Shown here piece after piece: positions 34,401-42,634 of a DNA stretch of 64,000 bases. Each line of letters starts with the position of its first letter. Position 1 is the first letter of the stretch. The notes beneath the pieces are model-generated. The model did no database searches, was not told the origin of the DNA, and was given only the letters and a program-made list of their open reading frames with translations. The position numbers and the translations under genes are program-made. Source of the DNA: Prionace glauca (taxonomy: Eukaryota > Chordata > Chondrichthyes > Carcharhiniformes > Carcharhinidae); contig CM075724.1 in NCBI GenBank assembly GCA_037974335.1, positions 62,398,470 to 62,462,469 on the forward strand, written 5' to 3'.

Positions 34401-37400
34401 ATTGGCGGGCACCTGAAGGGAGATATGAGATACCAGACATGTATAAACGACTCTATTCCGGAGAGGCTGCTCATCTTCCAAATAACTGGAGACCTCAAAA
34501 AGACCATCCACTGTCTCGTTTCTCACAGTTTCTATTCCGGCCAGAATGTCCACACCATCTTTTTGCCAGGAGATTTTTAAATCCTCCGGGTAAAATGCAG
34601 CCGTTTTGCACTCGAATCTTAGAGAAGTCGTTGAATTCTTGTCAATCGGAGCGATTTTCAGTGGTGTTGGAGGAACTTTTAAGAGGGGGAAAAATCATTT
34701 TTGAATTGAAAAGAGTAAATTCTCAATTGCCGAAACTCCATACGCTTTTATATTCATACTTAAACTTCGGGCATGCATTTATTTTATATAATGTTATACG
34801 ACGCTCACCAAAATTGCTGATGTTTTGCAAGCGGATCATGCTCCCAGACATGGTTACAATCAGGGAAGGAAGTGTCACTGCTCGCAATTAAAGCCATGAT
34901 GTGGAGATGCCGGCGTTGGACTGGGGTAAACACAGTAAGAAGTCTCACAACACCAGGTTAAAGCCCAACAGGTTTATTTGCCAAATAAATGAATATTTAC
35001 CAAATAAATGATTATTTGCCAAATAAATGAATATTTGCCAAAGTAACTTACTGGGCTTTAACGTGATGTTGTGAGATTTCTTACGGAATTAAAGCAGCAG
35101 ATCCTGACGCGGGATTGTGTTTGGCAGCAGTGACCTCGATTCAGATTCCGGTCCGAATATATCAGACAGGGAGCACCAACCAGTCGGCACGAAAATTGAG
35201 TTCTACTCGGGTTTTTCTGTAAGAATCATTGTGGTATTAAACGTTGCGTATTGGTTTGAAAAATGACCCACTTCAAATATTTAATGTTTCCAAACGTATT
35301 TTGTTTTACTGATTAATGTTAAGATGCGTGAAATCAAAATACCTCCGATATTTAAAATGGCTCCAGACAAGATACAGTTATATATATAGATTAAAACCTG
35401 TGAGCTACCAATGATTACACAACATTTCAATGCCCGTGGTTGAGGTTTCGGACCGTGCATCTTTCACCAAAACATCTTTCTGGGGGCGGAATGCGAATGA
35501 TGGAGTATTTTGCAAGCCCGGATAATTTTTGTTAATTATATATCGCTATGCAGATCACAACACCCAGGAATTAATTCCAGAGATAAAAACAGGCCATGTT
35601 GGGTAAACTCAGCTGGTTTGACTGAGTTATCATTTCAGATTTCCAGCATCCGCAGTATTTTGCTTTTATTTGACGGGATCGTTTGTCCTGCTGCAATTTT
35701 ACTCGATCTGCTGAACACATTTTGTCTGGACAAGATTCTGCTTCGAACAGTCCAAAGTTACAATTTTCTGATGTGAACCCCTCTATCTATCTGTCCACTC
35801 TATCAATCTTCTACCTTAATTTCCTTCTGTTCATAGGGACTGTACACAGAAGTAATGAATTACATACACCAGGTTTATAGAAATGTTCGGTGGTATCCAT
35901 TCTCCACTTTAACAGTTGTGAGTGCGTAATAGAAAGCCGAATTAGCGTACCCCAGAGGTTCAAGCAAGGGCATCGGGCACTTTAACAGTCCTGTAAGTCC
36001 AGGACCCGGGATGGAATCCAGCACAGAGGGAAAGATCAAAACCCCCCTTCTCAGTGGACTATAGGATTCCATTTTGGAAAGACCTTGGAATTTCAAACAA
36101 GTTACTAATGGACACAACTACAAACATATAAACAGTTATCCTAGGAACAGGGGGCCATTCAGCCCGACTCATTGTGCTCTGCCCAACCTTGGTGATAGTG
36201 ATTAGCACTGGTATCTCACGAAGCTAGGGAGCCGGGTTCAATTCCAGCCTCGGGTCGGTGTAGAGTTTGCACGTTCTCCCCTTGCCTGCGTGGGTTTCCT
36301 CCCAGTGCTCCGATTTCCTCCCACACTCCAAAGATGTGTTGATTAGATGGATTGGTCATGCTAAATCGTCCCTTAACGTTAGGTGGTTTAGCAAGGTAAA
36401 CGCGTAGGGTTAGGGGGATGGGGCCTGGGTGCGGTTGTTGCCGGTGCAGGTTCGATGGGCCAAATACTGTGGGTATTCTATGATTCTGTCTGAACTCTAA
36501 CTTAACTCCATTTATCCGACTTAATTCATTCTTAGCAAAAATCGTGCCGTCGCAAATTCAAGGCAATGACGTAAAGAAAGTGTTACATCTGCAATTTCGA
36601 ACAGCGGGCGGAAAAGGAATCTGATTTCGTACTCGGGGAATTTCAACCTGCATTTATCATGAAGGTACTGAGAGTGAGGGTTCAGAAAAGATTTGTTGGA
36701 GATTTATCAGAGTCAAAGGACTTAGGTTATGTGCAGAGACTGAATAAGCTACGGTTGTTCTCTTTAGACCTGATGGTTTTAAGACGAGGCCAATTTTGAT
36801 AAAGTCAGAAAGCAAAAAATGACACAAGAGTCGGCAACCAGAATGTGTTTGGCAAAAGAACGCAAGGATTCTGATCTTTGAGTGGAACGTGATTACAGTC
36901 TAGTCCCTGTTATTGTTAACATGTTGTTTAGCTTAAATCGCGAGCAGTGAATGTAGGAATCCCGACTGATTTTCGCTTCCTGGTTAGATCAACTAACTCG
37001 GCAGAGGGCGCATTTCGAAACGGCTCTCAACAACCTGAAATGCCGTGAATAACCGCTCTTCTTCTTGCAATCACCTTTGCGGGGAAAGGGCGGAGGGGTG
37101 GTGGGTGGGGGAAGGGGGCGGTGGAAAGTGGGGGTAGCGCGAGGGAGGTGGCGCCCCGCACGCCGCCAATATTCCTTTCTCTTTGATGTAAATTAAATGA
37201 TCTTTGAAGTTTTGTAAAAGATTTGACTTGGGAGGTGTTAAGATTGCTTACATTGATCAATTGTGACACCATTGTAGCGAGAAAGAACCAGACCCTGACA
37301 TTCCATTACAACATCAATGCAAAATACTGCAGAGGCTGGATATTTGAAATTCAAACCGAAAATATCGGGAATGTTCAGAGTTCGGGCAACATCTGTGTAG

Positions 37401-37982
37401 AGAAACTGAGTTAACGTTTCGGATAATTTCACCATCGACATGAAAGGTTAACGTTGTTTCCCTCCACAGAGAGAACTGACCTGATGAGATTATTTCGTGT
37501 ATTTCCAATGCTTAATTTCAAAATGAAAATGTCCACTATGCATCGAGGTCAGTGGAAGACAATCTAGTGTTCTGTAAAAAGAATTCGTTAAAACCAGCTC
37601 TTCCTCCAGTGATAAAAAGGATCAAATTGCATATATGGCGCTGAGCTGAAATCCTCCCGTTTACAATCACACTTACCGTACACTGTAAGCTGGGTGCCAG
37701 TTCCAGTTTCAATAGATTTTTCTGGATATTTTACTTTACAATAATACACTCCGGAATCTGCAAAAGTCACATTCAGCAATCCAAGCGATCTACTTCCCCT
37801 GTTCGCAACAAATTGCTTCCTGCTGTCTGGTTCGAGAAAGGATTGCTCTCCACGTCTCCACCAACGAACATCGGGCACATGTTGATCTATGGGAAATGTG
37901 CAGAGTATGGAAGCGTCCTCGCCTCTGCTCACCTTCAAGTATTTAGGGAACTGAACCACTTTGTTCCAAGTTACTCCGGCGT
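25302..37982 (-). CDS. SIRP-like inhibitory Ig receptor (VJ-C1-TM-ITIM), leader not found
   Basis: Six exons on the minus strand: V 37982-37677, C1 34675-34379, TM 32999-32892, linker 32321-32278, alpha-1 27406-27296, gamma-1 25445-25302. All borders are AG/GT and phases agree (1,1,1,0,0). The exons total 1010 bases, which with one leader base makes 337 codons including the stop. Predicted: a type I membrane receptor with two Ig domains, a neutral membrane span and a tail with four tyrosines, three of them in canonical inhibitory motifs (VAYASL, LTYATL, VEYAEV), the docking form for SHP-1/SHP-2 phosphatases in known families. The J-like V end, the C1 domain and the paired motifs spaced 23 residues apart favour SIRP; NITR-like or NKp30/XMIV-like receptors are alternatives. 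Odd: the V domain is compact, and only one C1 domain is present, whereas mammalian SIRPs have two. Ligand unknown. The leader exon should lie above 37982. Confidence 0.75.
25545..26420 (-). mobile_element. Old CR1-like LINE remnant
   Basis: Reverse CR1-type words: CAGCCCATCAAGTTTAACAA, TTCCTCTGTAGGGCCCACTC, AACCAAAACTTTATAAAGCT, TCATTGATAATTGTTTGTAT. Too decayed to follow a frame. In the intron between gamma-1 and the decayed beta-1. Confidence 0.45.
26945..27050 (-). pseudogene. Decayed cytoplasmic exon beta-1 (near copy)
   Basis: Aligns by eye with beta-2 (12466-12570): AACAATGCCCTG, then CAAAACCAGCACCAGGAAAA against the LAYATV...DTRKK stretch, then AGCATTGTATATTTCCAGAT against the IVYSQ end. 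The stretch holding the first tyrosine motif is gone, the acceptor is not recognisable and the donor CAGGTA has become CAGATA. The homologous intron continues at 27050-27190. Confidence 0.65.
27296..27406 (-). CDS. Cytoplasmic exon alpha-1, ITIM plus ITSM-like motif
   Basis: Acceptor TTCCTCTCTGTAG, donor CAG|GTAAAG, phase 0-0, 37 codons. Motif 1 is VAYASL (tyrosine 12), a canonical ITIM. Motif 2 is TIYSQ (tyrosine 35) placed exactly at the exon end, so its +3 residue comes from the next exon: I if joined to a beta exon (TIYSQI, an ITSM/ITIM form), T if joined to gamma (TIYSQT, not canonical). Hydrophilic spacer of 22 residues. Its far-copy twin alpha-2 has two stops. Confidence 0.85.
27506..27672 (-). 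mobile_element. Young CR1 LINE 3' end (copy F)
   Basis: CATAAGAACATAAGAACACAAGAAATAG shows three octamer units, then GCAGGAGTAGGCCATCTGGC through CTTCTCTTATCAAAAAC. Severely 5'-truncated, about 165 bases, in the intron between the linker exon and alpha-1. Confidence 0.95.
27673..28189. other. No gene; possible CR1 debris
   Basis: About 28000-28090 has CR1-3'-like words (TTAATGACTGATTTGATTGG, AACTCCACTTTCCTGTTTAT), but I cannot delimit an element. Confidence 0.3.
28190..28635 (-). mobile_element. CR1 LINE 3' region, second subfamily
   Basis: AGGAGGCCATTTAGCCCATG, CACTCTTTGGGTGAAGAAAT, CTCCTCATCTCTCTCCTAAA, CTAGAGTTTTATAAATCTCT: reverse CR1 3' UTR and C-terminal region. Decayed. Confidence 0.75.
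28640..29568 (+). mobile_element. LINE-J, 3' third, forward
   Basis: Covers the RT end and C-terminal coding: CTACATCAATAACACTCACT, CAACAAGAAATGGTCCATTG, CTACAAGGCAAAAGTCAGGA, GTGTGATGGAATACTTTCCA, ending GGACAAATAGTGATGGTCAGCAAATG-like tail near 29560. Reads NTVTIRARQQL-type and CAKVRSVMEY-type text with stops. A reverse copy starts 10 bases later. Confidence 0.75.
29572..30020 (-). mobile_element. LINE-J, 3' part, reverse
   Basis: CAGCATTTATTGCTCATCCC, TAATTGCCCTTGAGATGGCA, GAGGGAGTTCCAGGGTTTTG, GTCAAGCTTCTTGAATGTTG. Tail-to-tail with the forward copy at 28640-29568. Confidence 0.8.
30030..31190 (+). mobile_element. LTR-retroelement fossil, probably a solo long terminal repeat
   Basis: No gene content. 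The 3' part has AAAATAAAATGTAAAAG followed by GGGTCGATTCTGGGACC and an end TGGGATTGTAACA, as in LTR ends. It is interrupted by a foldback insertion at 30594-30805. Old and broken; start uncertain; assignment tentative. Confidence 0.35.
30594..30805. mobile_element. Short foldback Penelope-like element
   Basis: Left arm TGATGTGGAGTTGCCAGCAT ... TAGTCTCACAACACCAGGTG; right arm TGAAGGAACAGCGTTCTGAA ... CAACCTGGTGTTGTGAGACT. Flanked by the repeat TGAGAGTGA, about 9 bases. Same family as 44272-45348. Confidence 0.75.
31195..31560 (+). mobile_element. CR1 LINE 3' fragment, third subfamily
   Basis: GGAGATTTACTAGAATCGTC, GTTGTTCTCCTCAGAAAGAG, AAATAAGGAGAGAATGTTTT, TGGAATACACTTCCTGAAAA match the CR1 C-terminal stretch. 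A G-rich run at 31450-31520 lies inside. Confidence 0.65.
31450..31525 (+). repeat. G-rich low-complexity run
   Basis: Repeated G tracts of 4 to 12 bases within about 75 bases. It could form a G-quadruplex. Confidence 0.85.
31561..32005. other. No gene; unclassified
   Basis: 31690-31900 has a repeat-like GC-richer stretch (GGCGAAGTTGGCCGTTAAGA, GAGGTCCAGGCAGCCGGCAG). An open frame on the plus strand there has no recognisable domain. Confidence 0.3.
32006..32140. mobile_element. Short foldback Penelope-like element
   Basis: Arms AATAAGAAGTCTCACAACAC and TCAATCCCAGTCCAACGCCG ... CATCTCCACGTCATG. Both sides carry CTTTTGATTAATA, 13 bases, an apparent target duplication. In the first cytoplasmic intron region, just past the linker exon. 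Confidence 0.75.
32278..32321 (-). CDS. Cytoplasmic linker exon of the Ig receptor
   Basis: 44-base exon, acceptor TTCTTTTCTCAAG, donor GTG|GTAAGA, entering in phase 1 and leaving in phase 0. Encodes GVKRNFVEADQSDEV once joined to the G of the membrane exon. It converts the Ig-exon phase to the phase 0 used by all the tyrosine-motif exons, which supports it as a real exon despite its size. Confidence 0.7.
32892..32999 (-). CDS. Transmembrane exon of the Ig receptor
   Basis: 108 bases, phase 1-1, acceptor TTTGTTGATCTTGTAG, donor TTG|GTAAGA. Encodes a short stalk (DISGIQF), a span of about 21 residues (PLIFGCAGGALAVILLIIIL) and a basic stop-transfer stretch (TRLKLKT). There is no charged residue inside the span, so pairing with an ITAM adaptor such as DAP12 is unlikely, in line with an inhibitory receptor that signals through its own tail. 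The GxxxG-like GCAGGA could aid helix packing. Confidence 0.88.
33725..34185 (-). mobile_element. CR1-type LINE 3' fragment in the C1-TM intron
   Basis: CACAGAAGGAGGCCACTCGG, GCCTCCACCAACTCAGGCAG, CCCCTCATAATTGTGTACAC, CCTATCCAATCTCTCTTCAT; a reverse frame reads RLRLFSLEKRSQRSDLMEVY, the CR1 C-terminal region. Confidence 0.8.
34379..34675 (-). CDS. C1-set Ig domain exon of the receptor
   Basis: 297 bases, phase 1-1, acceptor CCCCTCTTAAAAG, donor AAG|GTAAGA. 99 residues: Cys 23 (FECKTAAFYP), Trp 37 (ISWQKDG), Cys 80 in YTCLVSH, the Y-x-C-x-V-x-H signature of C1 domains found in antigen receptors, MHC, tapasin and SIRPs. AAFYPEDLKISW and VSHISLQVPANVS resemble SIRP C1 domains more than MHC ones. 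N-glycosylation sequons NST, NET and NVS. Sits between the V exon and the membrane exon with no second C domain found. Confidence 0.92.
34893..35085. mobile_element. Short foldback Penelope-like element with internal repeats
   Basis: Left arm TGATGTGGAGATGCCGGCGT ... GTCTCACAACACCAGGTTAA; right arm TACTGGGCTTTAACGTGATG ... GTGAGATTTCTTAC. Flanked by AATTAAAGC, 9 bases. At the centre a unit of about 20 bases (TTTGCCAAATAAATGAATA) repeats about four times (34975-35042). Lies in the V-C1 intron. Confidence 0.8.
35086..36189. other. Intron V-C1; no exon seen
   Basis: Part of the 3.0 kb intron between the V and C1 exons. A fragment of the palindromic repeat is at 35610-35670 (TTTCCAGCATCCGCAGTATT). 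Nothing else recognised. Confidence 0.4.
36190..36490 (+). mobile_element. V-SINE copy, full length
   Basis: GTGATTAGCACTGGTATCTC, GAGCCGGGTTCAATTCCAGC, AGAGTTTGCACGTTCTCCCC, ACTCCAAAGATGTGTTGATT and the tail ATGGGCCAAATACTGTGGGT. Antisense in the V-C1 intron. Confidence 0.92.
36670..36900 (+). mobile_element. CR1 LINE 3' fragment
   Basis: GGAGATTTATCAGAGTCAAA, GTGCAGAGACTGAATAAGCT, GTTGTTCTCTTTAGACC. Same subfamily as 31195-31560. Decayed. Confidence 0.5.
37060..37165. repeat. GC-rich low-complexity run
   Basis: GGGTGGTGGGTGGGGGAAGG and neighbouring G tracts inside the V-C1 intron. Confidence 0.7.
37310..37510. repeat. Palindromic interspersed repeat, decayed
   Basis: GCAAAATACTGCAGAGGCTG ... 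CAACATCTGTGTAGAGAAAC ... GTTAACGTTTCGG, then its reverse half GGTTAACGTTGTTTCCCTCC ... ATGAGATTATTTCG. Same family as 13771-13972. Confidence 0.75.
37677..37982 (-). CDS. V-type Ig domain exon with J-like end
   Basis: 306 bases, phase 1-1, acceptor TTTGTTACTTTCCTGACAG, donor TACG|GTAAGT. Cys 28 (SILCTFP), Trp 41 (VRWWRRG), DSGVYYC ending at Cys 82, then a J-like G strand GTGTQLTVY as in SIRP, NKp30-type and antigen-receptor V domains. One sequon, NVT. Only 53 residues separate the two cysteines, fewer than the 65 or so usual in V-set domains, so strands C' to D are compact. VJ structure is germline-joined; no recombination signal heptamer or nonamer follows the exon, which ends in a plain splice donor. 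The leader exon is missing from the annotation. Confidence 0.92.
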
Positions 37983-38750
37983 CTGTCAGGAAAGTAACAA
38001 AGGCGGTGATGTAACAGATAAAGAAAAATAACCGAGCGAAGTAAATTATAAAAACAAGTAATCGAATTAGAGAAGCACAGTATCCAATTTTATAGTGGGT
38101 AACAGCTGTATAGTCTTTTAAATTAGGACCTGCCATTGTAAAATCGGCAGCATCTAATAACGAAATGTACCTGGCCAAAACACGCCCAGAAGAGCCATGT
38201 AGTGAACTGTAACTTGTATCGACATGTTGCATTTCCTTGGCTACTTGCTGCAAATGACAATGCTATTTACGATGCTTTGCTAAGTAATAGATTTCATCGT
38301 TAAATATACGAAACGTGTGACCATGACATGAAAGATCACATGATTGAAACAACGTATTGTATTCGTTTACATTGCGGGGGAGGGACGGGGTGGCGGGGGA
38401 GGGGACTAGAAGCTGACCTCCTAACTGCCGCCGAAAGACTATCAGTTAAAGATCAATTTTTTGCTGCCTCTTTCGGAACACTTCGTCCCCGATTTTCTTT
38501 GTCAATACCAGACTTTAATTCTTCACTTAATTCTGAAAATAATGATGCCCGCTGCGGGCGGCCTTCCAGCACTTCATCTGAGATATTCTTCTTCCTGTAG
38601 GAGCACAAAGTCTGCAAATATTTAAACCTGAGTACTTTGAACTGAGTGCGATCGGGACCTCAAGCAACCTCCAGCTATCTGACTTGTAGCAGAATCATTG
38701 GAACAACCATTCAGATTAACAATCTCCCTATATTAGTTGCACTCCACTCA
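37983..38750. other. Upstream of V exon; leader not found
   Basis: The frame continues upstream of the V acceptor but has no signal-peptide start that I can support. The hydrophobic text just before the acceptor (RLLVFIIYFARLFFFICYIT) is intron-derived, because a strong polypyrimidine tract and AG precede the domain. Confidence 0.4.
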
Positions 38751-38754
38751 TCTG

Positions 38755-38830
38755 ATGAAGGAGCAACGCTCCAAAAACTCGTGATACCACATAAACCTGC
38801 TGCACTTTAACCTGATGTTGTGAAACTTAT
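38755..38830. mobile_element. Single arm of the foldback Penelope-like family
   Basis: CTGATGAAGGAGCAACGCTC then CATAAACCTGCTGCACTTTA and ACCTGATGTTGTGAAACT. Confidence 0.7.
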
Positions 38831-38984
38831 ATTAATTCCAAAGTTGTTGAGGCCAAGTTTAACCTCACGAAGCCAGACATGAAATCTTAGCCCTATTTCT
38901 ACATGTTTCCATTTCACAGTCCAGCAGATCTGATGCGCAACAAGGGACTGTCGTGGGAATAACAATAGCAAAAAACCACGGACA

Positions 38985-39090
38985 CCAGAAACCTGGAAAA
39001 AGAAACCCAGAAAGCGCTGTAAATAACTCAGCAGGCTTCTCAGTATCTGCAGAGGGAGCAAACCAGTTAAAATTTCGAGTCGAATATAAC
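38985..39090. repeat. Half of the palindromic repeat
   Basis: CCAGAAAGCGCTGTAAATAA, CTCAGCAGGCTTCTCAGTAT and CTGCAGAGGGAGCAAACCAG, then AAAATTTCGAGTCG. Confidence 0.7.
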
Positions 39091-40344
39091 TTTATTCGGA
39101 AGGAAGGAATTTTTGCGGTGTGTTGGGTGATTTCCGCAGATGGAATTGCCAGGAGACGAAAACTAAATCAATCCTCGTCAAGCTGGTTGCAAAGGGAAAA
39201 GACACCTCATTAAAAATCTGGCCGATTATTCGCAACATTGAGTTTGTGATGGGTTGCAGTTTTCAAATCCGCTCTTTTGTCGAGTTCCTTGATCTGAATC
39301 GGGGAGAAAATCAACCAGGAATCCTGTTCCTCGCTGCCGCCCATTGCAGCTGCAGGCTTGGTAAGAACAGAATGAGACTAGACTGTAACTAACTTCCATC
39401 TGTACACCGGAAACCTCTGGTCGTTTTGCCAATCACCTTAAACCTGCCTTCTATTTCCCGATGTTTGTACTACTGACATCACTTCTTACTTATTTTATCA
39501 AAATTGTTCAGAACTTTAAGGTCGCCATGCAGCTTCGTTTTAACCTTCTGGACTCTAAGGAGAACGACCATAGCTTCTCCGGTCTCTCCTCCTTATCCCA
39601 GTCCCCAACTTTGGCAAATCTTCAACAAATCTGCGCCATTTCTAAATCCCCGACGAACAGAGTTGTCCAGCTCAGGCTGAACTGGTGTTTTATGAAGGTT
39701 TAAAATAGCTTCCTTACTGCATTCTTCACTCTGTTAAAGAAGTCCCGTGTTCTCAGCAGCTTCCTCGTTTGTTCTGATACCTTCAAATATCGCAAATTCA
39801 CCCCGAGGTCTTTACTTTCATTGAAATCTCCTTTCTCTCTGCAATCAGTAAAATGCGATTATCTCAGTTTCTCCTCATAGTTCTATATTTACAGAGGGCA
39901 GCAAAGATGACAGATCTTTAGTAAATATAAATGTAAATGAGCTGACATCTGAGCTAATTAGATGCGGGTTAGCCATACAATTACTTCTGTTATTTGGTGT
40001 CAGTGAATGCAAATTCAATCTTGCCGTGAAACATATGATAGCGAAATGGAATAGATAGTATTTCTATTTACTCAAGTCTGTTTTGAAAGAGGGAACTCGT
40101 TGTAACAGGTTGATTAATGAAGAATAATTATCCGCCTCAACTGTCCTCCCTTACTGAATCCAATATTTGCCCAGCTCTTCACCCCTATAGAGGAACCTAT
40201 TATCCCGCGGGGATTTACAAGGAATAACTGAAATTAATGATGGTCAACATTGAAACAGCTCCAGAACGCCAAGCTCAAGAATGTCATAATTGTTTGTGAT
40301 CCTTCTCATGACTGCTCCTGAATTATTCAAAGGGAAGAAAACGG
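39091..40344. other. No recognisable feature
   Basis: Unique-looking sequence upstream of the receptor. The leader exon or promoter of the gene might lie here or further up, but I see no convincing signal. Confidence 0.35.
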
Positions 40345-40670
40345 CGACACGGTGACACAGTGCCTCTACTAACTCATCCACCTCTGCCTCACAGCGCCAG
40401 GGACCCGGGTTCGATTTCAGCCTTGGGTGACTGTGTGAAGTTTGCACATTCTCTCGATGTCTGCGTGGGTTTCCTTCAGGTGCTCCAGTTTCCTCTCACA
40501 GTTCAAAGTTTAGATGGACTGGCCCTTAGTGCCCCAAATGTGTAATTTAGGGTGATTGTGGGGTAACAGAGTTGGGGAGGGAGGGTGTTTGGTAAACTGC
40601 TTTGACGGAGATTCGGTGCCGACTTGATGGGCAAAATGGCCTTCTACCGGACTGTAGGGATTCTAAAAAT
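40345..40670 (+). mobile_element. V-SINE copy, full length
   Basis: GCCTCACAGCGCCAGGGACC, GGGTTCGATTTCAGCCTTGG, GTTTGCACATTCTCTCGATG, TCCTTCAGGTGCTCCAGTTT and the tail CGGACTGTAGGGATTCTA. Confidence 0.92.
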
Positions 40671-41384
40671 GCTGCATGACATTTTCCATTAGAAGCGCCT
40701 GCAGTGGTGAGTAAATCATAAGAATATGTCACAGACCAATAATCTTTAATTGAACAGAAGATCTAGAATCATGATAGCAAAACTGATGAATGTTGAAAAC
40801 ATGAAATTAAATTTCAAATATTCCAAATGGAATAAAGAGGTCCCGGTTTCTATGGAAAAAGTCAGGAGTCACAGAGAGAGTGATGTAATCCTGAAGATTC
40901 AATCATATGGCCTTGTCCATGTAATGTGAAATGACATTGGAGCAAGAGTCGCGCTCTTCAGCTCTGTGACAAGGGCAGTGAGTAGGAGAATCGGAGGAGG
41001 GAAGTGGTGGATGGGAGGGGGTGAGATGGAAGCAGCTAATGGGAAGGTCAGGACAGCGAAACGGCCAGCAGGAAGGTTGGGAGAGGGAAGTGGCGAGTGG
41101 GAGTTTCAGCAAGTGGGAAGTTTAAGAGAGGTGGTGAGCAGATGGGTCGGGAAAGGCGACGAAAGATGAAAGTGGCGGTGAGCAGAAGCTTTGAGAAAAC
41201 AGCAAGCATGAGAAAAGCAATGGGGTCAGTAAGTTATGTGGAGTTAAGTTAGTTGGAGTATTTTTCTGGCAGCTAGGTTGAAGGCAACGCATAGAATCTT
41301 TCAATTAGCTCTATATAACAATGCTGAGTCTATTAGAGAGAGATGGCATTTGGATTTAATTGATGATGGTAAACAAACATGTCA
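40671..41384. other. Unannotated; purine-rich stretch
   Basis: 40960-41210 is rich in GGAAGTGG/GGGAGAGG words and gives open frames on both strands by composition. No feature supported. Confidence 0.35.
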
Positions 41385-41610
41385 ATCTTAGCTCATTGGT
41401 AGTACTTCAATTCCTGGCTTGGATCGCTGTCTATGGAGTTTTCACGTTCTCCCTGTGTCTGCGTGGGTTTCCTCCGGTTCCTCCCGTTTCCAGTCACAGT
41501 CCAAACTTGTTCAGTTAGGTGCATTGGCCATTCTAGATTCTCTCTCAGTGACCCCCACACAGGCGCGGGAGTGTGGTGACAGGGGGATTTTCACAGTAAT
41601 TTGAGCAGAT
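41385..41610 (+). mobile_element. V-SINE copy, head damaged
   Basis: AGTTTTCACGTTCTCCCTGT, GTCTGCGTGGGTTTCCTCCG, GTCACAGTCCAAACTTGTTC, then a short tail. Confidence 0.85.
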
Positions 41611-42634
41611 AGATGGGTTCTCCTTCCATGCAATATTTATCTTTTGTCGCTTAAAAGTAAATGGCCGGACTTTGTCGGCCCTTGCTCCTGCAAGTGAAGG
41701 CGGAAAATGTGGCGCTCAACCAAATGCCATTACCTGCAGCAAAACCAGAGAATCCCGCTGGCATGGTTGCCGGAAAATATCTCTTATTTATCTGTGTTGT
41801 TTTGGGGACTCTGCTTTGCTCAAATTGTTGTCTATTTCCAAAAACAGTGACTGCATTTTGAAATGTACATCATGAGCTAAAACGCTCTGGGAGATTTGTA
41901 TAGCTTGTATACAATACTTGTATAGGCTTGCTTTCTTGAATGCCAGTCGCACCTATGGATTCCCTGGTCCACTGCAGCGAACAAAGATTTGGCTCAGTGC
42001 CAAATTCTCCGTCCCATCTTCGGCAGGGCGAGAACAGCCGGAAAATTATGGTCACGCAGCCTCTGTATGCGATACATATTTTTCTAATGGTCTTGATGTG
42101 CAAAACAAAGGCCACCAATTTAACTGGAGTTGTTGTAAGTAAACAGTTGGGCATTTTGTTGCACTGTGAAGGATTAGATCAGATATATCTATACTACTAA
42201 AAAATACTACAAAATTGTTGAAGCTTTTTCTCTTGTACTGATCAGGTAAAATGTAAGAACATCATATTTCAAACCAACAAAAAAAATTATGCCACAGGAG
42301 ATTGCTTTACAAGTCAACTCTGATTGGCCAAAGTATTGCCATGAAGAACGCAATAGGGAAGTGGAGGTGCTGCATGCTTCCAGGCAATTCAGAATAATGC
42401 AGAACGTGTTCGTTTTGTTTGCAGAGAACCGACCCCTGAATTTGAACGGAGGTTTTAAGTAACATGAGTAAAACAGCCATGTTAGTAACTTGACTAATTA
42501 CTGTAATTGGTTGTTAGTATATATAGCACAGCCACAATTGTTCAGTATGTATTGCCAAGTCATAAAATCACATCTAACAGTAGATGTTTGGTTTAGATTT
42601 TACAAACATGACCTGGAGACCATAAAGACTGTTG
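41611..42634. other. No gene supported
   Basis: A possible short leader-like frame at 42478 going left is discussed under rejected items. Otherwise nothing recognised. Confidence 0.35.

Noticed and set aside
37677-37690. A recombination signal after the V exon that would make it a rearranging antigen-receptor segment.
   Set aside because: The J-like strand is already joined in the exon, followed by a splice donor; no heptamer/nonamer pair is seen.
37983-38253. The long frame running upstream of the V domain, with hydrophobic text, as a signal peptide in one piece with the V exon.
   Set aside because: A polypyrimidine tract and CAG sit exactly at the domain border in the phase expected for Ig exons, so the upstream text is intron.
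38807-39061. Minus frame starting MLPLQILRSLLSYLQRFLGF as a leader peptide.
   Set aside because: It reads through the palindromic repeat and a foldback arm, so it is repeat-derived.
42420-42530. Minus-strand leader-like frame MAVLLMLLKTSVQIQG at 42480 with a TATATATA 38 bases upstream, as the leader exon of the receptor.
   Set aside because: The donor needed in phase 1 is absent (only CAGGG|GTCGGT in phase 2 or TCG|GTTCTC in phase 0), and the TATA box is too close for a normal 5' UTR.
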